From an uncultured Oscillospiraceae bacterium (GTDB taxonomy: Bacteria > Bacillota > Clostridia > Oscillospirales > Oscillospiraceae), in assembly GCA_900763965.1 (NCBI GenBank), contig CAAFMG010000062.1:1-13099 (forward strand): a DNA stretch of 13,099 nucleotides, given 5' to 3'. Shown here in pieces: positions 1 to 6,672 of the stretch. The position numbers and the translations under genes were made by a program. Numbering within the stretch: the stretch's first letter is position 1; the number at the start of each line of letters is the position of its first letter. The notes beneath the pieces were generated by a model, which saw only the letters and a program-made list of their open reading frames with translations, was not told the origin of the DNA and made no database searches.

Positions 1-204
1 CGGCTATCAGCCGCCCGGTTATTTCCCCCATGGGGAAATAACGTCGGCGCAAAGCGCCGACAATGCAATACCAAACATTTGCGAATGCAATTCGGATTTA
101 TATTGTCGAAACATGGTACATTTGCATTATTAATGGCTTGGTGGGTGTGTAACAGTCTGCTCAAAAACTTGCCACGTTGGCGGGCGGCTGATAGCCGCCC
201 CTAC
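1..204. repeat. REP-like palindromic intergenic region
   Basis: No gene is visible in 1-366; this is the left part of that stretch. The 17 bases at 1-17 are repeated as a perfect reverse complement at 181-197, and each copy is itself palindromic around GGCTATCAGCC. Inside lie two more perfect hairpins: arms 19-28 and 32-41 with a 3-base loop, and arms 43-50 and 54-61 with an AAA loop. Between 62 and 130 the words AATGCAA and TTTGCATT recur in opposite orientations. The unit looks like a clustered REP-type or miniature palindromic element; the window edge may cut it. No transposase or promoter was recognised. Confidence 0.6.
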
Positions 205-251
205 GCGGTCTGTGCCACCGAATTTCTGCCGGGGTGATTTTGGAGCGTTCG

Positions 252-369
252 TAGTAGAGCGTATCCTTTAAAATTTTATTTTTATAGAAATGCGGTTCGC
301 CTTTTCTGCGGATAATGGCAGTGCTTCGTTGAAACGCATTTATGAAGTTCTAAGAGATTTGCTCTACTA
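252..369. repeat. 118-bp imperfect inverted-repeat element
   Basis: The outer 9 bases TAGTAGAGC at 252-260 are matched by a perfect reverse complement at 361-369. The match continues inward imperfectly: GTATCCTTTAAAATT against the reverse complement AAATCTCTTAGAACTT, then AAATGCG (288-294 area) against CGCATTT (338-345 area). The whole can fold into one long hairpin. Its right end coincides with the end of the anti-sigma-like gene: read on the minus strand it begins TAG TAG, giving that gene its stop codon plus a second in-frame stop. It could be a miniature inverted-repeat element, or an unusual terminator for the minus-strand operon. No clear target-site duplication is visible. Confidence 0.5.
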
Positions 370-1542
370 GGGAACGGGGACATATTGATAGACAGGTGTC
401 CGGCTGCCGTCGGCGGCGGTTTCCTCGCCCACACGGTAGGCCAGTGCTTTCACCTGGCTCAGGTCGATCATGGAATCCACGGTGCTGTAGTCCGCCGTAT
501 AGATCAGTTCGTCGGGGTTGGGATACCCTTCGCTTCTGGATTGCAGCGGAACCAGGGTGTCGTCCTTCAGCACAACTCCCGCCAGTGCCGGGGAGAGGAA
601 CTCCAGCTGCTCCCAGCCGGGCCAATAGGTATCGGTTATGTACTTGGCCTTGACGGTGATCTGACCGATTTCCACATCTGTCAGGGTCACATTGTCTGAC
701 AGCCGCACATTGGGCTGGAACTGAATATTGGTATCCGCTCCCTTTAAGGGGAATTTCAGATCCCAGTGACCTTCCACCAGCGTTTCAAAGGTAGAATCTG
801 CCTTCCCCACATAGGTGTTTGTGCCAAAGCCCGTCAGGTGCAGCTGATATTCCTGCCCCAGCAATTCTTCTGTATCGCTGTTCAGACGATACCACACATC
901 CACTTCCATACTGCCATCGCTTCGGCGGTAGTGACCCATTTGCAAGCCATCTTGTTCATCCACCGGCGTACCGTCGGTATAGGTATACTTTCCGCCGCCC
1001 TGATAGACGATGCCATCGTCAAAGTCCATGCCGCTGCTGTACCAGAAATCATCCCGGCCGCCCAAGGTGGCTTGTTCTCCCTCAAAGGCATAGGGTGTGA
1101 TTTCATATCCCTCCGGCGGCTCAAAGCCCTCTACCCGCAGGATGATATGTACCTCACGAGAATCTGCAATGGTTTGCACCAGGGAAACGGTGATCCCCTG
1201 ATCCGTTGCCGACAGGATACTTCCATCCTCGGAAGCTGCCTGCGTGGCGGTTTCTTCGTAGCGAACGGACAGCCCGCTCTGTTCCGCCTGCTGCCGCTGA
1301 CTTTCCGAGGGATGATAGGTATTCTGCATACTCCTGGACCAGCGGGTATAGGTGGCGGCACCCATGAGAAGCAGCATGGCCGCAATGAGCGCCGCAATCA
1401 AAAACAGCTTGCGGGTGGGAATCCTCCCGGAGTTGGGTTTTGCCGATTCCGCCCGCTCCTGGACTGGCATTTCCTTTTCCGATTCTTCAATGAATTTACG
1501 GTCGATATAGCTCAAGCCGACCAGCAGATTTTTTCCGTTCAT
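367..1542 (-). CDS. Single-pass membrane protein, probable anti-sigma regulator (DUF4179-like)
   Basis: Predicted 391 aa. It has a short cytoplasmic N-terminus (about residues 1-44, starting MNGKNLLVGLSYIDRKFIEE), one membrane segment at about 45-63 (FLIAALIAAMLLLMG), and a large extracytoplasmic part of about 325 residues, mostly beta-type in appearance. The start at 1542 is chosen because its ATG overlaps the TGA of the upstream sigma gene (ATGA, 1539-1542); longer readings of the frame run back into the sigma gene. This start sequence and layout resemble clostridial DUF4179-type proteins encoded directly after ECF sigma factors. By analogy the N-terminus would hold the sigma factor at the membrane and the outer domain would sense an envelope signal; this role is inferred, since no zinc anti-sigma HxxxCxxC motif is present. 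The stop codon lies in an inverted-repeat element (252-369). Confidence 0.8.
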   Translation of the reverse strand: MNGKNLLVGLSYIDRKFIEESEKEMPVQERAESAKPNSGRIPTRKLFLIAALIAAMLLLMGAATYTRWSRSMQNTYHPSESQRQQAEQSGLSVRYEETATQAASEDGSILSATDQGITVSLVQTIADSREVHIILRVEGFEPPEGYEITPYAFEGEQATLGGRDDFWYSSGMDFDDGIVYQGGGKYTYTDGTPVDEQDGLQMGHYRRSDGSMEVDVWYRLNSDTEELLGQEYQLHLTGFGTNTYVGKADSTFETLVEGHWDLKFPLKGADTNIQFQPNVRLSDNVTLTDVEIGQITVKAKYITDTYWPGWEQLEFLSPALAGVVLKDDTLVPLQSRSEGYPNPDELIYTADYSTVDSMIDLSQVKALAYRVGEETAADGSRTPVYQYVPVP

Positions 1543-2093
1543 ACCCGAATTCCCTCCTGTTCCAGATAAGTACACAGCTTTGCCCTTGTGCGGCTGAGCT
1601 GCATTTTGACCTTGCTTTCGGTGATGCCATACCGCTGGGCGATCTCCGCAATGGTATCCACATGCCAATACCGCCGCAGGAAGATCATCCGGGTCTGCTG
1701 AGGCAGATCTTCCAGAAAGGCGTTGAGTGCCTTTCCAATCTCCTTTGCCTCCAGCTCCCGATCCCGGCTGGTATCCGGGATGCACAGCTCCATTTCCTGG
1801 GTCAGGGTCACCACCTCAGCGTTTCGCTTTGCCGCCTGGTTCCAGTCCACCTTGTGAAAGGACAGGTGGCGGCAGATGGATGCGATAAAGGCATAGAAGT
1901 AGGTAGGACGCTTTGGGGGAATGGTTTCCCATGTTTTCATATAAGTGTCACTCACGCTTTCTTCCGCATCCTCCGAATTGCCCAGGATCCGATTGGCCAG
2001 CCTTCGCAGCCGTCTGCCATAGGCAGCCTCGGTCTCGGCAATGGCATCTTCATTTCGCATCCAGTACAATTCGATGATCTTTGTATCTTCCAA
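1539..2093 (-). CDS. ECF-type RNA polymerase sigma factor
   Basis: 184 aa, normal length for an ECF (group 4) sigma-70 factor. Region 2 spans about residues 10-85 (NRILGNSEDAEESVSDTYMK, then YFYAFIASICRHL). Region 4 is at about 120-178, with the helix-turn-helix DTIAEIAQRYGITESKVKMQLSRTRAKL. It would direct RNA polymerase to a small set of promoters, likely including its own. The start is a TTG at 2091-2093. An in-frame TGA lies just upstream, and the protein beginning EDTKIIELYWMRNEDAIAET fits the family N-terminus, so the first internal ATG (MRNED) would cut into region 2. An AGAAAGGATGTG Shine-Dalgarno region precedes it by about 10 bases. It overlaps the membrane protein gene by 4 bases, suggesting coupled translation. 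Confidence 0.92.
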   Translation of the reverse strand: MEDTKIIELYWMRNEDAIAETEAAYGRRLRRLANRILGNSEDAEESVSDTYMKTWETIPPKRPTYFYAFIASICRHLSFHKVDWNQAAKRNAEVVTLTQEMELCIPDTSRDRELEAKEIGKALNAFLEDLPQQTRMIFLRRYWHVDTIAEIAQRYGITESKVKMQLSRTRAKLCTYLEQEGIRV

Positions 2094-2133
2094 TGAGGTT
2101 CACATCCTTTCTTTTCGTTCCTCATCCTGATAG

Positions 2134-2159
2134 TACGAAAACCCACCCCGCAGGTCACA
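2134..2159 (-). promoter_or_regulatory. Candidate ECF-type promoter of the sigma operon
   Basis: On the minus strand TGTGAC (2159-2154) is followed after exactly 16 bases by CGTA (2137-2134). This fits the general Firmicute ECF promoter layout, roughly TGAAAC-N16-CGTA. A start of transcription near 2126 would leave a leader of about 33 bases before the TTG start. Autoregulation is the usual arrangement for such sigma factors but is inferred here. No other clear copy of this pair was noticed in the window. Confidence 0.5.
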
Positions 2160-2178
2160 CATTTCTTTAGAAATTTTA

Positions 2179-2339
2179 GGCAGCACCGCATAATTCGGCA
2201 AGAGACAGCAGCGAGAGATTTTGTTCCAAGATAAAGTTTGGAAAACGCAGGAATACTTTGTGTATTTCAAGTTTTTCAAACTGCAAGATTGGGGCAAAAA
2301 ATCCGCTACTGTCCGCAGACGCAATTGTGCGGTGTTGCC
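2179..2339. repeat. MITE-like long inverted-repeat element, copy A
   Basis: Each half is close to a reverse complement of the other. The ends read GGCAGCACCGCATAATT from the left and GGCAACACCGCACAATT from the right (15 of 17 identical). Pairing continues through AGCGAGAGATTTTGTTCC / AGCGGATTTTTTGCCCC and AGTTTGGAAAAC / AGTTTGAAAAAC to a tip at GAATACTTTGTGTATT. The sequence TTAGAAATTT flanks both sides (2167-2176 and 2340-2349); only TTA abuts both ends exactly. It contains no ORF of note. It shares GCGAGAGATTTTGTT and AGGAATACTTTGTGTA with the element at 8316-8534, so the two belong to one family. It lies just upstream of the sigma operon promoter. Confidence 0.7.
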
Positions 2340-2418
2340 TTAGAAATTTCTTTCATTATGTCCGATTCCCAAGAAAAATGCAACCCCAAGGGCGGAGGAA
2401 AGGCTGCTCCCTGTCAAA

Positions 2419-2453
2419 AGCCTGCCGCCCCTTTTGCATCAGAGCGGCAGGCT
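2419..2453 (-). terminator. Rho-independent terminator after the lipoprotein gene
   Basis: A perfect 10-bp stem (AGCCTGCCGC at 2419-2428, GCGGCAGGCT at 2444-2453) lies 11 bases after the lipoprotein stop. On the minus strand it is followed by a short T tract (TTTTGACAG). Confidence 0.65.
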
Positions 2454-2464
2454 ATTACAAAATA

Positions 2465-3847
2465 TCAATATCCCAGCTGGCAGTCGATCACATTGCCGTC
2501 GATGGCGTTGAGGGTCAGCACAGGGCGAACAGTATAGCTGGTGCCTTTTTCCCGGTAGCCCCATTGATTCGGCTGGGCATCATACCAGTCCTCCGTTCCC
2601 CAGAAATACCAGACGGGAACGATGGTTCCCTGCAAAGATCCCTTGTCCCGGACACGCATGAGACTCAGGGAAACCCGGGTAATGTCCACATCCATTCGGG
2701 TCTCAAAGCCGTTTTCTTTATCCACCTCCACAAGGGGTGTCTCCTTCGGGCCTACTACCACCACAGGGAGCATGGTGCCGGCAATGGAGGCAATCTCCTC
2801 AAAGGGCATCAGTGCCGCCTGGGATTCCTGGATCACCGGCTGGGTGCAGGGAGAATGCCAGGCAAAGGACAGGATTCCATCCCCGCCCACGCTGATAAAA
2901 ATGACATCCATAGGCCAGGAAACATTGTCAGGATCTGTTTCCTCCGAGCAATGGTAGGTGTAGTACTGGAAGCTGGTGCTTTGGCCGCTTTCATCGGAAG
3001 TAAAGCGATCCTCCCGGATGCTGGAAAGGCGGATGCCGTTTACGGTCGGCACATAGCACAGCTGCCATTCCCCGGTGCCCTGCTGCTGTGCATCATCCAG
3101 CACATAGGCATCAAAGCCAAGTTCCTGCATCAGCCCATTTCCCTGCCGGATGGCATCCTCTTTGGAAGCACCGCCCCAATCCGACTTGCTATAATACTTA
3201 AAATCATGCCGGATGACCTGTGCCATGGTCCAGAAATTGCCAACGCCATTCAGGATCGACACCTCATATTCCACACCATCTACGGTTGCCGTTCCGCTGA
3301 CTTCATTGGGCTCTGCGCAATCGCCAAAGCTGCGGACAATGGGCGTTTCCTCCGGCGCTGTTTTCATCTGCTCGGTATAGTAGGCAATGATATCCTTTCG
3401 GTGCTGCTCCACCTGTTCCGGGGTTTGCAACGGTGCATCGGGGTCGGGCTTCCACTGGGGAGAATTCACACGGTCAATATTCTCCTGGCACTCCTGCCTG
3501 GTCAGGCCGTAGCCGTAAAGAGGCTGTCCCTTCAGACATACCGCCAGCAGATTGTCCACGTCCTCCTGGGTAAACTCCCTGGGCATCACCGTGGCAATGG
3601 GAAGCTGGGTTCCCTGCGGGGCTTCCACCTGGGCATCGGCGTGAATGGTCAGTCTGCCCTCCTGACCGGACCAGTTGCCGGTAAATTTCTCCGGCAGGTG
3701 GTAGTCTTTCTGCTCTTGTGCGCTTTTTTCAATGAGCATGGCCTGGTTGACACTGGTGGGGTTGGTTTCCTCCTGTGATTTTCCACAGCCGGGAAGCATG
3801 GTGATTGCCAGTGCAAATGCGGCAATGCGAAGTGTTTTCTTGTTCAT
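2465..3847 (-). CDS. Predicted lipoprotein of the two-component cluster (possibly DUF6034-like)
   Basis: 460 aa. A short basic N-terminus, a hydrophobic stretch and the lipobox LPGC (Cys21) predict a diacylglyceryl-anchored lipoprotein on the outer face of the membrane. The start at 3847 is supported by AGAAAGGATGTG about 9 bases upstream and by the normal signal peptide it gives; the longer frame would add 25 residues that spoil it. The rest is soluble, without further membrane segments; the C-terminus (about 400-460) has WYF and PVLTLNAIDGNVIDCQLGY, reminiscent of PepSY/YycI-like beta folds. I do not recognise a firm function; DUF6034-type lipoproteins of Clostridia are the closest I recall, with low certainty. 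It follows the kinase gene by 87 bases and has its own candidate promoter with regulator boxes, so it is probably a target or an accessory sensor of the adjacent two-component system. Confidence 0.8.
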   Translation of the reverse strand: MNKKTLRIAAFALAITMLPGCGKSQEETNPTSVNQAMLIEKSAQEQKDYHLPEKFTGNWSGQEGRLTIHADAQVEAPQGTQLPIATVMPREFTQEDVDNLLAVCLKGQPLYGYGLTRQECQENIDRVNSPQWKPDPDAPLQTPEQVEQHRKDIIAYYTEQMKTAPEETPIVRSFGDCAEPNEVSGTATVDGVEYEVSILNGVGNFWTMAQVIRHDFKYYSKSDWGGASKEDAIRQGNGLMQELGFDAYVLDDAQQQGTGEWQLCYVPTVNGIRLSSIREDRFTSDESGQSTSFQYYTYHCSEETDPDNVSWPMDVIFISVGGDGILSFAWHSPCTQPVIQESQAALMPFEEIASIAGTMLPVVVVGPKETPLVEVDKENGFETRMDVDITRVSLSLMRVRDKGSLQGTIVPVWYFWGTEDWYDAQPNQWGYREKGTSYTVRPVLTLNAIDGNVIDCQLGY

Positions 3848-3884
3848 TATGACACATCCTTTCTGGTTTCTTTGGGATGGTTCC

Positions 3885-3912
3885 AGAATACCACAGGCAG
3901 CCTGGAAAGAGG
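3885..3912 (-). promoter_or_regulatory. Candidate activator-dependent promoter of the lipoprotein gene
   Basis: On the minus strand TATTCT (3890-3885) is preceded by CTGTGG, giving an extended -10 (TGG-TATTCT). The -35 position (CCTCTT) matches poorly, which fits dependence on an activator bound at the adjacent CGGTAA boxes. Transcription would start near 3878, about 30 bases before the ATG. Confidence 0.45.
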
Positions 3913-3940
3913 TTACCGGCATATTACCGTTTGGTTACCG
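3913..3940 (-). promoter_or_regulatory. Three direct repeats with 11-bp period, candidate response-regulator site
   Basis: TTACCG (CGGTAA on the minus strand) occurs at 3913-3918, 3924-3929 and 3935-3940, exactly 11 bases apart. Tandem direct repeats with a 10-11 bp period are the usual target form of OmpR/PhoB-family regulators, and such a regulator is encoded two genes upstream. The last box overlaps the stop codon of the kinase gene. The nearest box starts 28 bases upstream of the -10 hexamer, the same distance as at the regulator's own promoter (5996-6041). Confidence 0.55.
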
Positions 3941-5308
3941 TTGCGGCAGGAGGATCCGTGCCGTTGTCCCCTTCCCCAGGGTGCTTTCCAATTCCAATCT
4001 GCCTCCATGAACGGCGGCGATTTCCCGCACCAGCGCCAATCCCAAGCCGAAGCCGCCCTTGGCCTTGCTGCGGGAGGGATCTGCCATGTAAAAGGGGTCG
4101 GTCACACGCTGCAATTCCTTTTCCGGGATGCCGCAGCCGTAGTCGGTGACCGTAAAGCCGGTTTCCTCCGCCAAGACCCGGATCACCCCGCCGGGAGGGG
4201 ATGCCTTGGCACTGTTTTCAATCAGGTTCACCAAGGCACTGCACATCAGATCCCCATCTGCCAAAAGGTGCTCTGCGGCACAGGTAAGCTGCAAGGATAC
4301 CCCGTATTTTTTGCAGACCCCTTCCGTCAAAAGCCGAACCTGCTCCATAAACTCCGGCACTTGCAATTCGGCACACTTGACATTTTTCTCCATGGAAAGC
4401 AGGGTCAGCAGCTTCCTGACCATGGTTTCCAGCCAGTGCAGCTGGGTATCCATGCTTTCCAGCAGCGCCCCCTGCTTTTCTTCCGAAAGATAAACGGTTT
4501 GCAGGGTGTTGACATTCAGTAGCAACGAGGTCAGGGGCGTTTTCAGTTCATGGGTCACTGCACCAATAAAGAGCTTCTGCCGCTGGTTCTGCTCTTGCAG
4601 GGTATCCACATGGGTCTGCACTGCCATGGCCATGCGGTTAAAATTCTGCGCCAGCATCCCCACCTCATCCTGGGCGGCAATCTGAACCCGCTGGCTGTAA
4701 TTCCCCGATGCAATATGGTCGGCAGCCCCGGAAAGGTCAGACAGAGGACGAAGGGTTCTGCCAATGATCCAGGAACCCCCGGCAAGCCCCAGAAGGCCGA
4801 TGCACAGTGCCAGCAGCGCAAACCATCCGCTGAGCTGCCACAGCTGGGTATAGATGCCGGAAGCATCCGTCACAAGATACACCTGGCAGACGTATCCTGC
4901 CAGATCCATTGTCCTTCCCTGAATCAGATAGTGCCTGCCATTTGCATGGACACGGACTGTCCACAGCTCCCCACTGGCAGGAAGGGACAGATACAAGGTG
5001 GGGTCTATGGTTGTGGAAGCACTCAGGCACTGACCATCCGCCACCAGGACACTGCCGGAAACGCCGCAGGAACGAAAGCAGTAGGTCAGATAGGCTCTTC
5101 GGGAAACCGGGGGCAGATCCTTCAGCACATTGCGGGAGACGCTGTTAAAAAAGGAGGATGCCAATGTATCCAGGGTCCTCTTGCTGTTTTGGGCAAGGGA
5201 TTGATAGGACTGCTCCCGCACCAGCCAGAGCATCGCCGCCGTCAGGCTCACCGCAACCGCAAACAGCAGAACGGCACACAGCGCCGTCAGTTTTGTTTTC
5301 AGCTTCAT
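3935..5308 (-). CDS. HAMP-domain sensor histidine kinase
   Basis: 457 aa. Membrane segment 1 is at about 7-30, an extracytoplasmic sensor domain at about 31-157, membrane segment 2 at about 158-182, HAMP at about 183-236. The H-box is VTHELKTPLTSLL with the phospho-accepting His253. The ATPase domain follows: N-box NLIENSAKAS (Asn365), G1 TDYGCGIP (Asp389), and GGFGLGLALV at about 418-427. All catalytic motifs look intact. It would autophosphorylate on an outside signal and pass phosphate to the adjacent regulator. Its ATG overlaps the regulator's TGA (ATGA, 5305-5308), with GGAGG 4 bases upstream, indicating one transcript and coupled translation. The sensor domain is of no type I recognise; it has four cysteines (77, 81, 94, 141), of which 77 and 81 are close together. 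The signal is unknown. Confidence 0.95.
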   Translation of the reverse strand: MKLKTKLTALCAVLLFAVAVSLTAAMLWLVREQSYQSLAQNSKRTLDTLASSFFNSVSRNVLKDLPPVSRRAYLTYCFRSCGVSGSVLVADGQCLSASTTIDPTLYLSLPASGELWTVRVHANGRHYLIQGRTMDLAGYVCQVYLVTDASGIYTQLWQLSGWFALLALCIGLLGLAGGSWIIGRTLRPLSDLSGAADHIASGNYSQRVQIAAQDEVGMLAQNFNRMAMAVQTHVDTLQEQNQRQKLFIGAVTHELKTPLTSLLLNVNTLQTVYLSEEKQGALLESMDTQLHWLETMVRKLLTLLSMEKNVKCAELQVPEFMEQVRLLTEGVCKKYGVSLQLTCAAEHLLADGDLMCSALVNLIENSAKASPPGGVIRVLAEETGFTVTDYGCGIPEKELQRVTDPFYMADPSRSKAKGGFGLGLALVREIAAVHGGRLELESTLGKGTTARILLPQR

Positions 5309-5967
5309 CGTTCCTCCAGCCGATAACCGGCTTTTGAAATGGTGCGGATCTGCTCTGCCAGATCCAGCTTTTTCCGCAGGTTGGCAATGCGGACATCCAC
5401 CGTGCGGATATCCCCGAAATAATCCTGTCCCCAGATCTCATTCAAGATCCGCTCCCGGGAAACGGTGCGGTTTTTGTTCTTCATCAGTACCGCCAGCACG
5501 TCAAATTCCAGGGGCGGCAAATTGACCTCCTGACCGCCCCGGTACAGGCAGCGGTTCCGGTTATCCAGGGTCAGATCCCGGAAATGGTAGGTTTCCTCCA
5601 GCTTGCCGGTGCGCCGCAGCACCTTTTCCATGCGCACCATCAGCGCCAGCATATCAAAGGGCTTGGCAATGTAATCCTCCGCACCGCCCCGCAGTCCCTG
5701 CACCTCATGCCGGGGATCGGTCATGGCCGTCAGGCAGATCACCGGGATGCCGTATTCCTGCAACTTTGGCAGCAGGGCAAAGCCGTCCTTTCCCGGCAGC
5801 ATCATATCCAGCAACGCCAGGTCATAGTCGTGGCTGGTTTCCAGGGCCTGCCAGGCCGTCATGCCGTTGTCAAAGACGGTAACGGCATAATCCGCACATT
5901 CCAGATTCAGCCGCACCGCCTGAGCAATGGCGGCATCGTCCTCTATCATCACAATCCTGTTTCCCAT
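5305..5967 (-). CDS. OmpR/PhoB-family response regulator
   Basis: 220 aa with the chosen start. The receiver domain (about 4-115) has acidic residues E9, D10 and D11, phospho-acceptor Asp54 (ALLDMMLPG), Thr80 and Lys102 (AKPFD). The winged-helix DNA-binding domain is at about 125-218, with DIRTVDVRIANLRKKL as the recognition-helix region. An ATG at 5973 is also possible, but it directly abuts the AAGGAGG site; the ATG at 5967 sits 6 bases from it and gives MGNRIVMIEDD, a normal start for the family. It is the first gene of regulator-kinase(-lipoprotein), and candidate boxes for it lie in front of itself and of the lipoprotein gene. Confidence 0.95.
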   Translation of the reverse strand: MGNRIVMIEDDAAIAQAVRLNLECADYAVTVFDNGMTAWQALETSHDYDLALLDMMLPGKDGFALLPKLQEYGIPVICLTAMTDPRHEVQGLRGGAEDYIAKPFDMLALMVRMEKVLRRTGKLEETYHFRDLTLDNRNRCLYRGGQEVNLPPLEFDVLAVLMKNKNRTVSRERILNEIWGQDYFGDIRTVDVRIANLRKKLDLAEQIRTISKAGYRLEER

Positions 5968-5973
5968 ATCCAT

Positions 5974-5980
5974 CCTCCTT
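5974..5980 (-). promoter_or_regulatory. Shine-Dalgarno site deciding the regulator start
   Basis: AAGGAGG on the minus strand is immediately followed by ATG-GAT-ATG. Zero spacing to the first ATG disfavours it; six bases to the second is near optimal, so the regulator start is placed at 5967. Confidence 0.6.
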
Positions 5981-5995
5981 CTTCTCTATTTATAT

Positions 5996-6041
5996 AGGAT
6001 ATCACAGATCCGCCGCCGTGTGGTTACCGAAATATTATTGT
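5996..6041 (-). promoter_or_regulatory. Candidate autoregulated promoter of the response regulator
   Basis: On the minus strand CGGTAACC begins at 6029 and TATCCT begins at 6001, 28 bases downstream, preceded by CTGTGA. The lipoprotein promoter has CGGTAACC, 28 bases, CTGTGG-TATTCT. The 20 bases ending in CGGTAACC are 16 of 20 identical between the two sites, sharing AC..TAATAT..CGGTAACC, so a weaker box lies 11 bases further upstream. This suggests direct control of both promoters by the regulator. The boxes also lie within about 75 bases of the divergent spmA start and could affect it. Confidence 0.5.
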
Positions 6042-6096
6042 TTGCCGGTCTTTTCCCTCTTTGGGCGCATATCCTGAACCCAAGGGAGGAATGGAT

Positions 6097-6672
6097 ATGG
6101 TAATGAGCTGGATTTTTACCGCTCTGGTGCTGGTGAGCCTGGTGTTCTCCTGGCTGACGGGTCAGGGCGAGGCCCTTTCCGGGGCGGTGATGCAGGGGGC
6201 CCAGTCCGGGGTGGAGCTGTCCGTTGCCATGGCCGGGGCCATCTGCCTCTGGTCCGGGGTGGGAAATCTCATGGCGCAGGTGGGACTGACGGACAGGCTG
6301 GCCCGGTGCCTGCAGCCTGTGCTGCACCGTCTGTTCCCCACTACATGCCGGGATCCCCTGCTGGCCGGGGATCTGAGCGCCAACATCTGCGCCAACTTTC
6401 TGGGGCTGGGGAACGCCGCCACCCCCATGGGCATTTCCGCCGCCAAGCGCATGGCCCACGGCCCAGCCGCCTCGGACGAGCTGTGCCGTCTCATCGTGCT
6501 GAACACCGCCTCCATCCAGCTGATTCCTGCCAATGTGGCAGCTCTGCGGACAAGCCTTGGCTGCGCCACCCCCTTTGACATTCTCCCGGCGGTGTGGATC
6601 ACCAGTCTGTGCAGTGCCGGACTGGGGGTGGCGGCGGCATGGGTGCTGGGAAAGCTGTGGCCCAATGATTGA
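6097..6672 (+). CDS. spmA: Spore maturation protein A (SpmA)
   Basis: 191 aa, close to the roughly 195 aa of Bacillus SpmA. It is a multi-pass membrane protein of the nucleoside-recognition (Gate) family. Recognisable signature: NICANFLGLGNAATPMGISAAKRM at about residues 93-116, then LCRLIVLNTASIQLIPANVAALR. SpmA and SpmB are needed for proper dehydration of the spore core in Bacillus; the transported or sensed substrate is unknown. Starts at 6091, 6097 and 6103 are in frame; 6097 is preferred because it lies 7 bases from the GGAGG at 6085-6089, whereas 6091 almost touches it. It overlaps spmB by 8 bases. It is divergent from the response regulator; no dacB, its Bacillus neighbour, is present. 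I found only a weak sigma-E-like promoter (see rejected items). Confidence 0.93.
   Translation: MVMSWIFTALVLVSLVFSWLTGQGEALSGAVMQGAQSGVELSVAMAGAICLWSGVGNLMAQVGLTDRLARCLQPVLHRLFPTTCRDPLLAGDLSANICANFLGLGNAATPMGISAAKRMAHGPAASDELCRLIVLNTASIQLIPANVAALRTSLGCATPFDILPAVWITSLCSAGLGVAAAWVLGKLWPND

Noticed and set aside
766..1569. Open frame of 267 codons on the plus strand
   Set aside because: Antisense to the anti-sigma-like gene and runs into the sigma gene; no ribosome site or family signature.
2258..3778. Open frame of 506 codons on the plus strand
   Set aside because: Antisense to the lipoprotein gene, starts inside the inverted-repeat element, has no ribosome site and shows no recognisable domain.
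6048..6075. Possible sigma-E promoter for spmA (GTCTTTTC, 12 bases, CATATCCT)
   Set aside because: The -10 is partial, the -35 weak, the spacer one or two bases short, and the transcript would start almost at the Shine-Dalgarno site.
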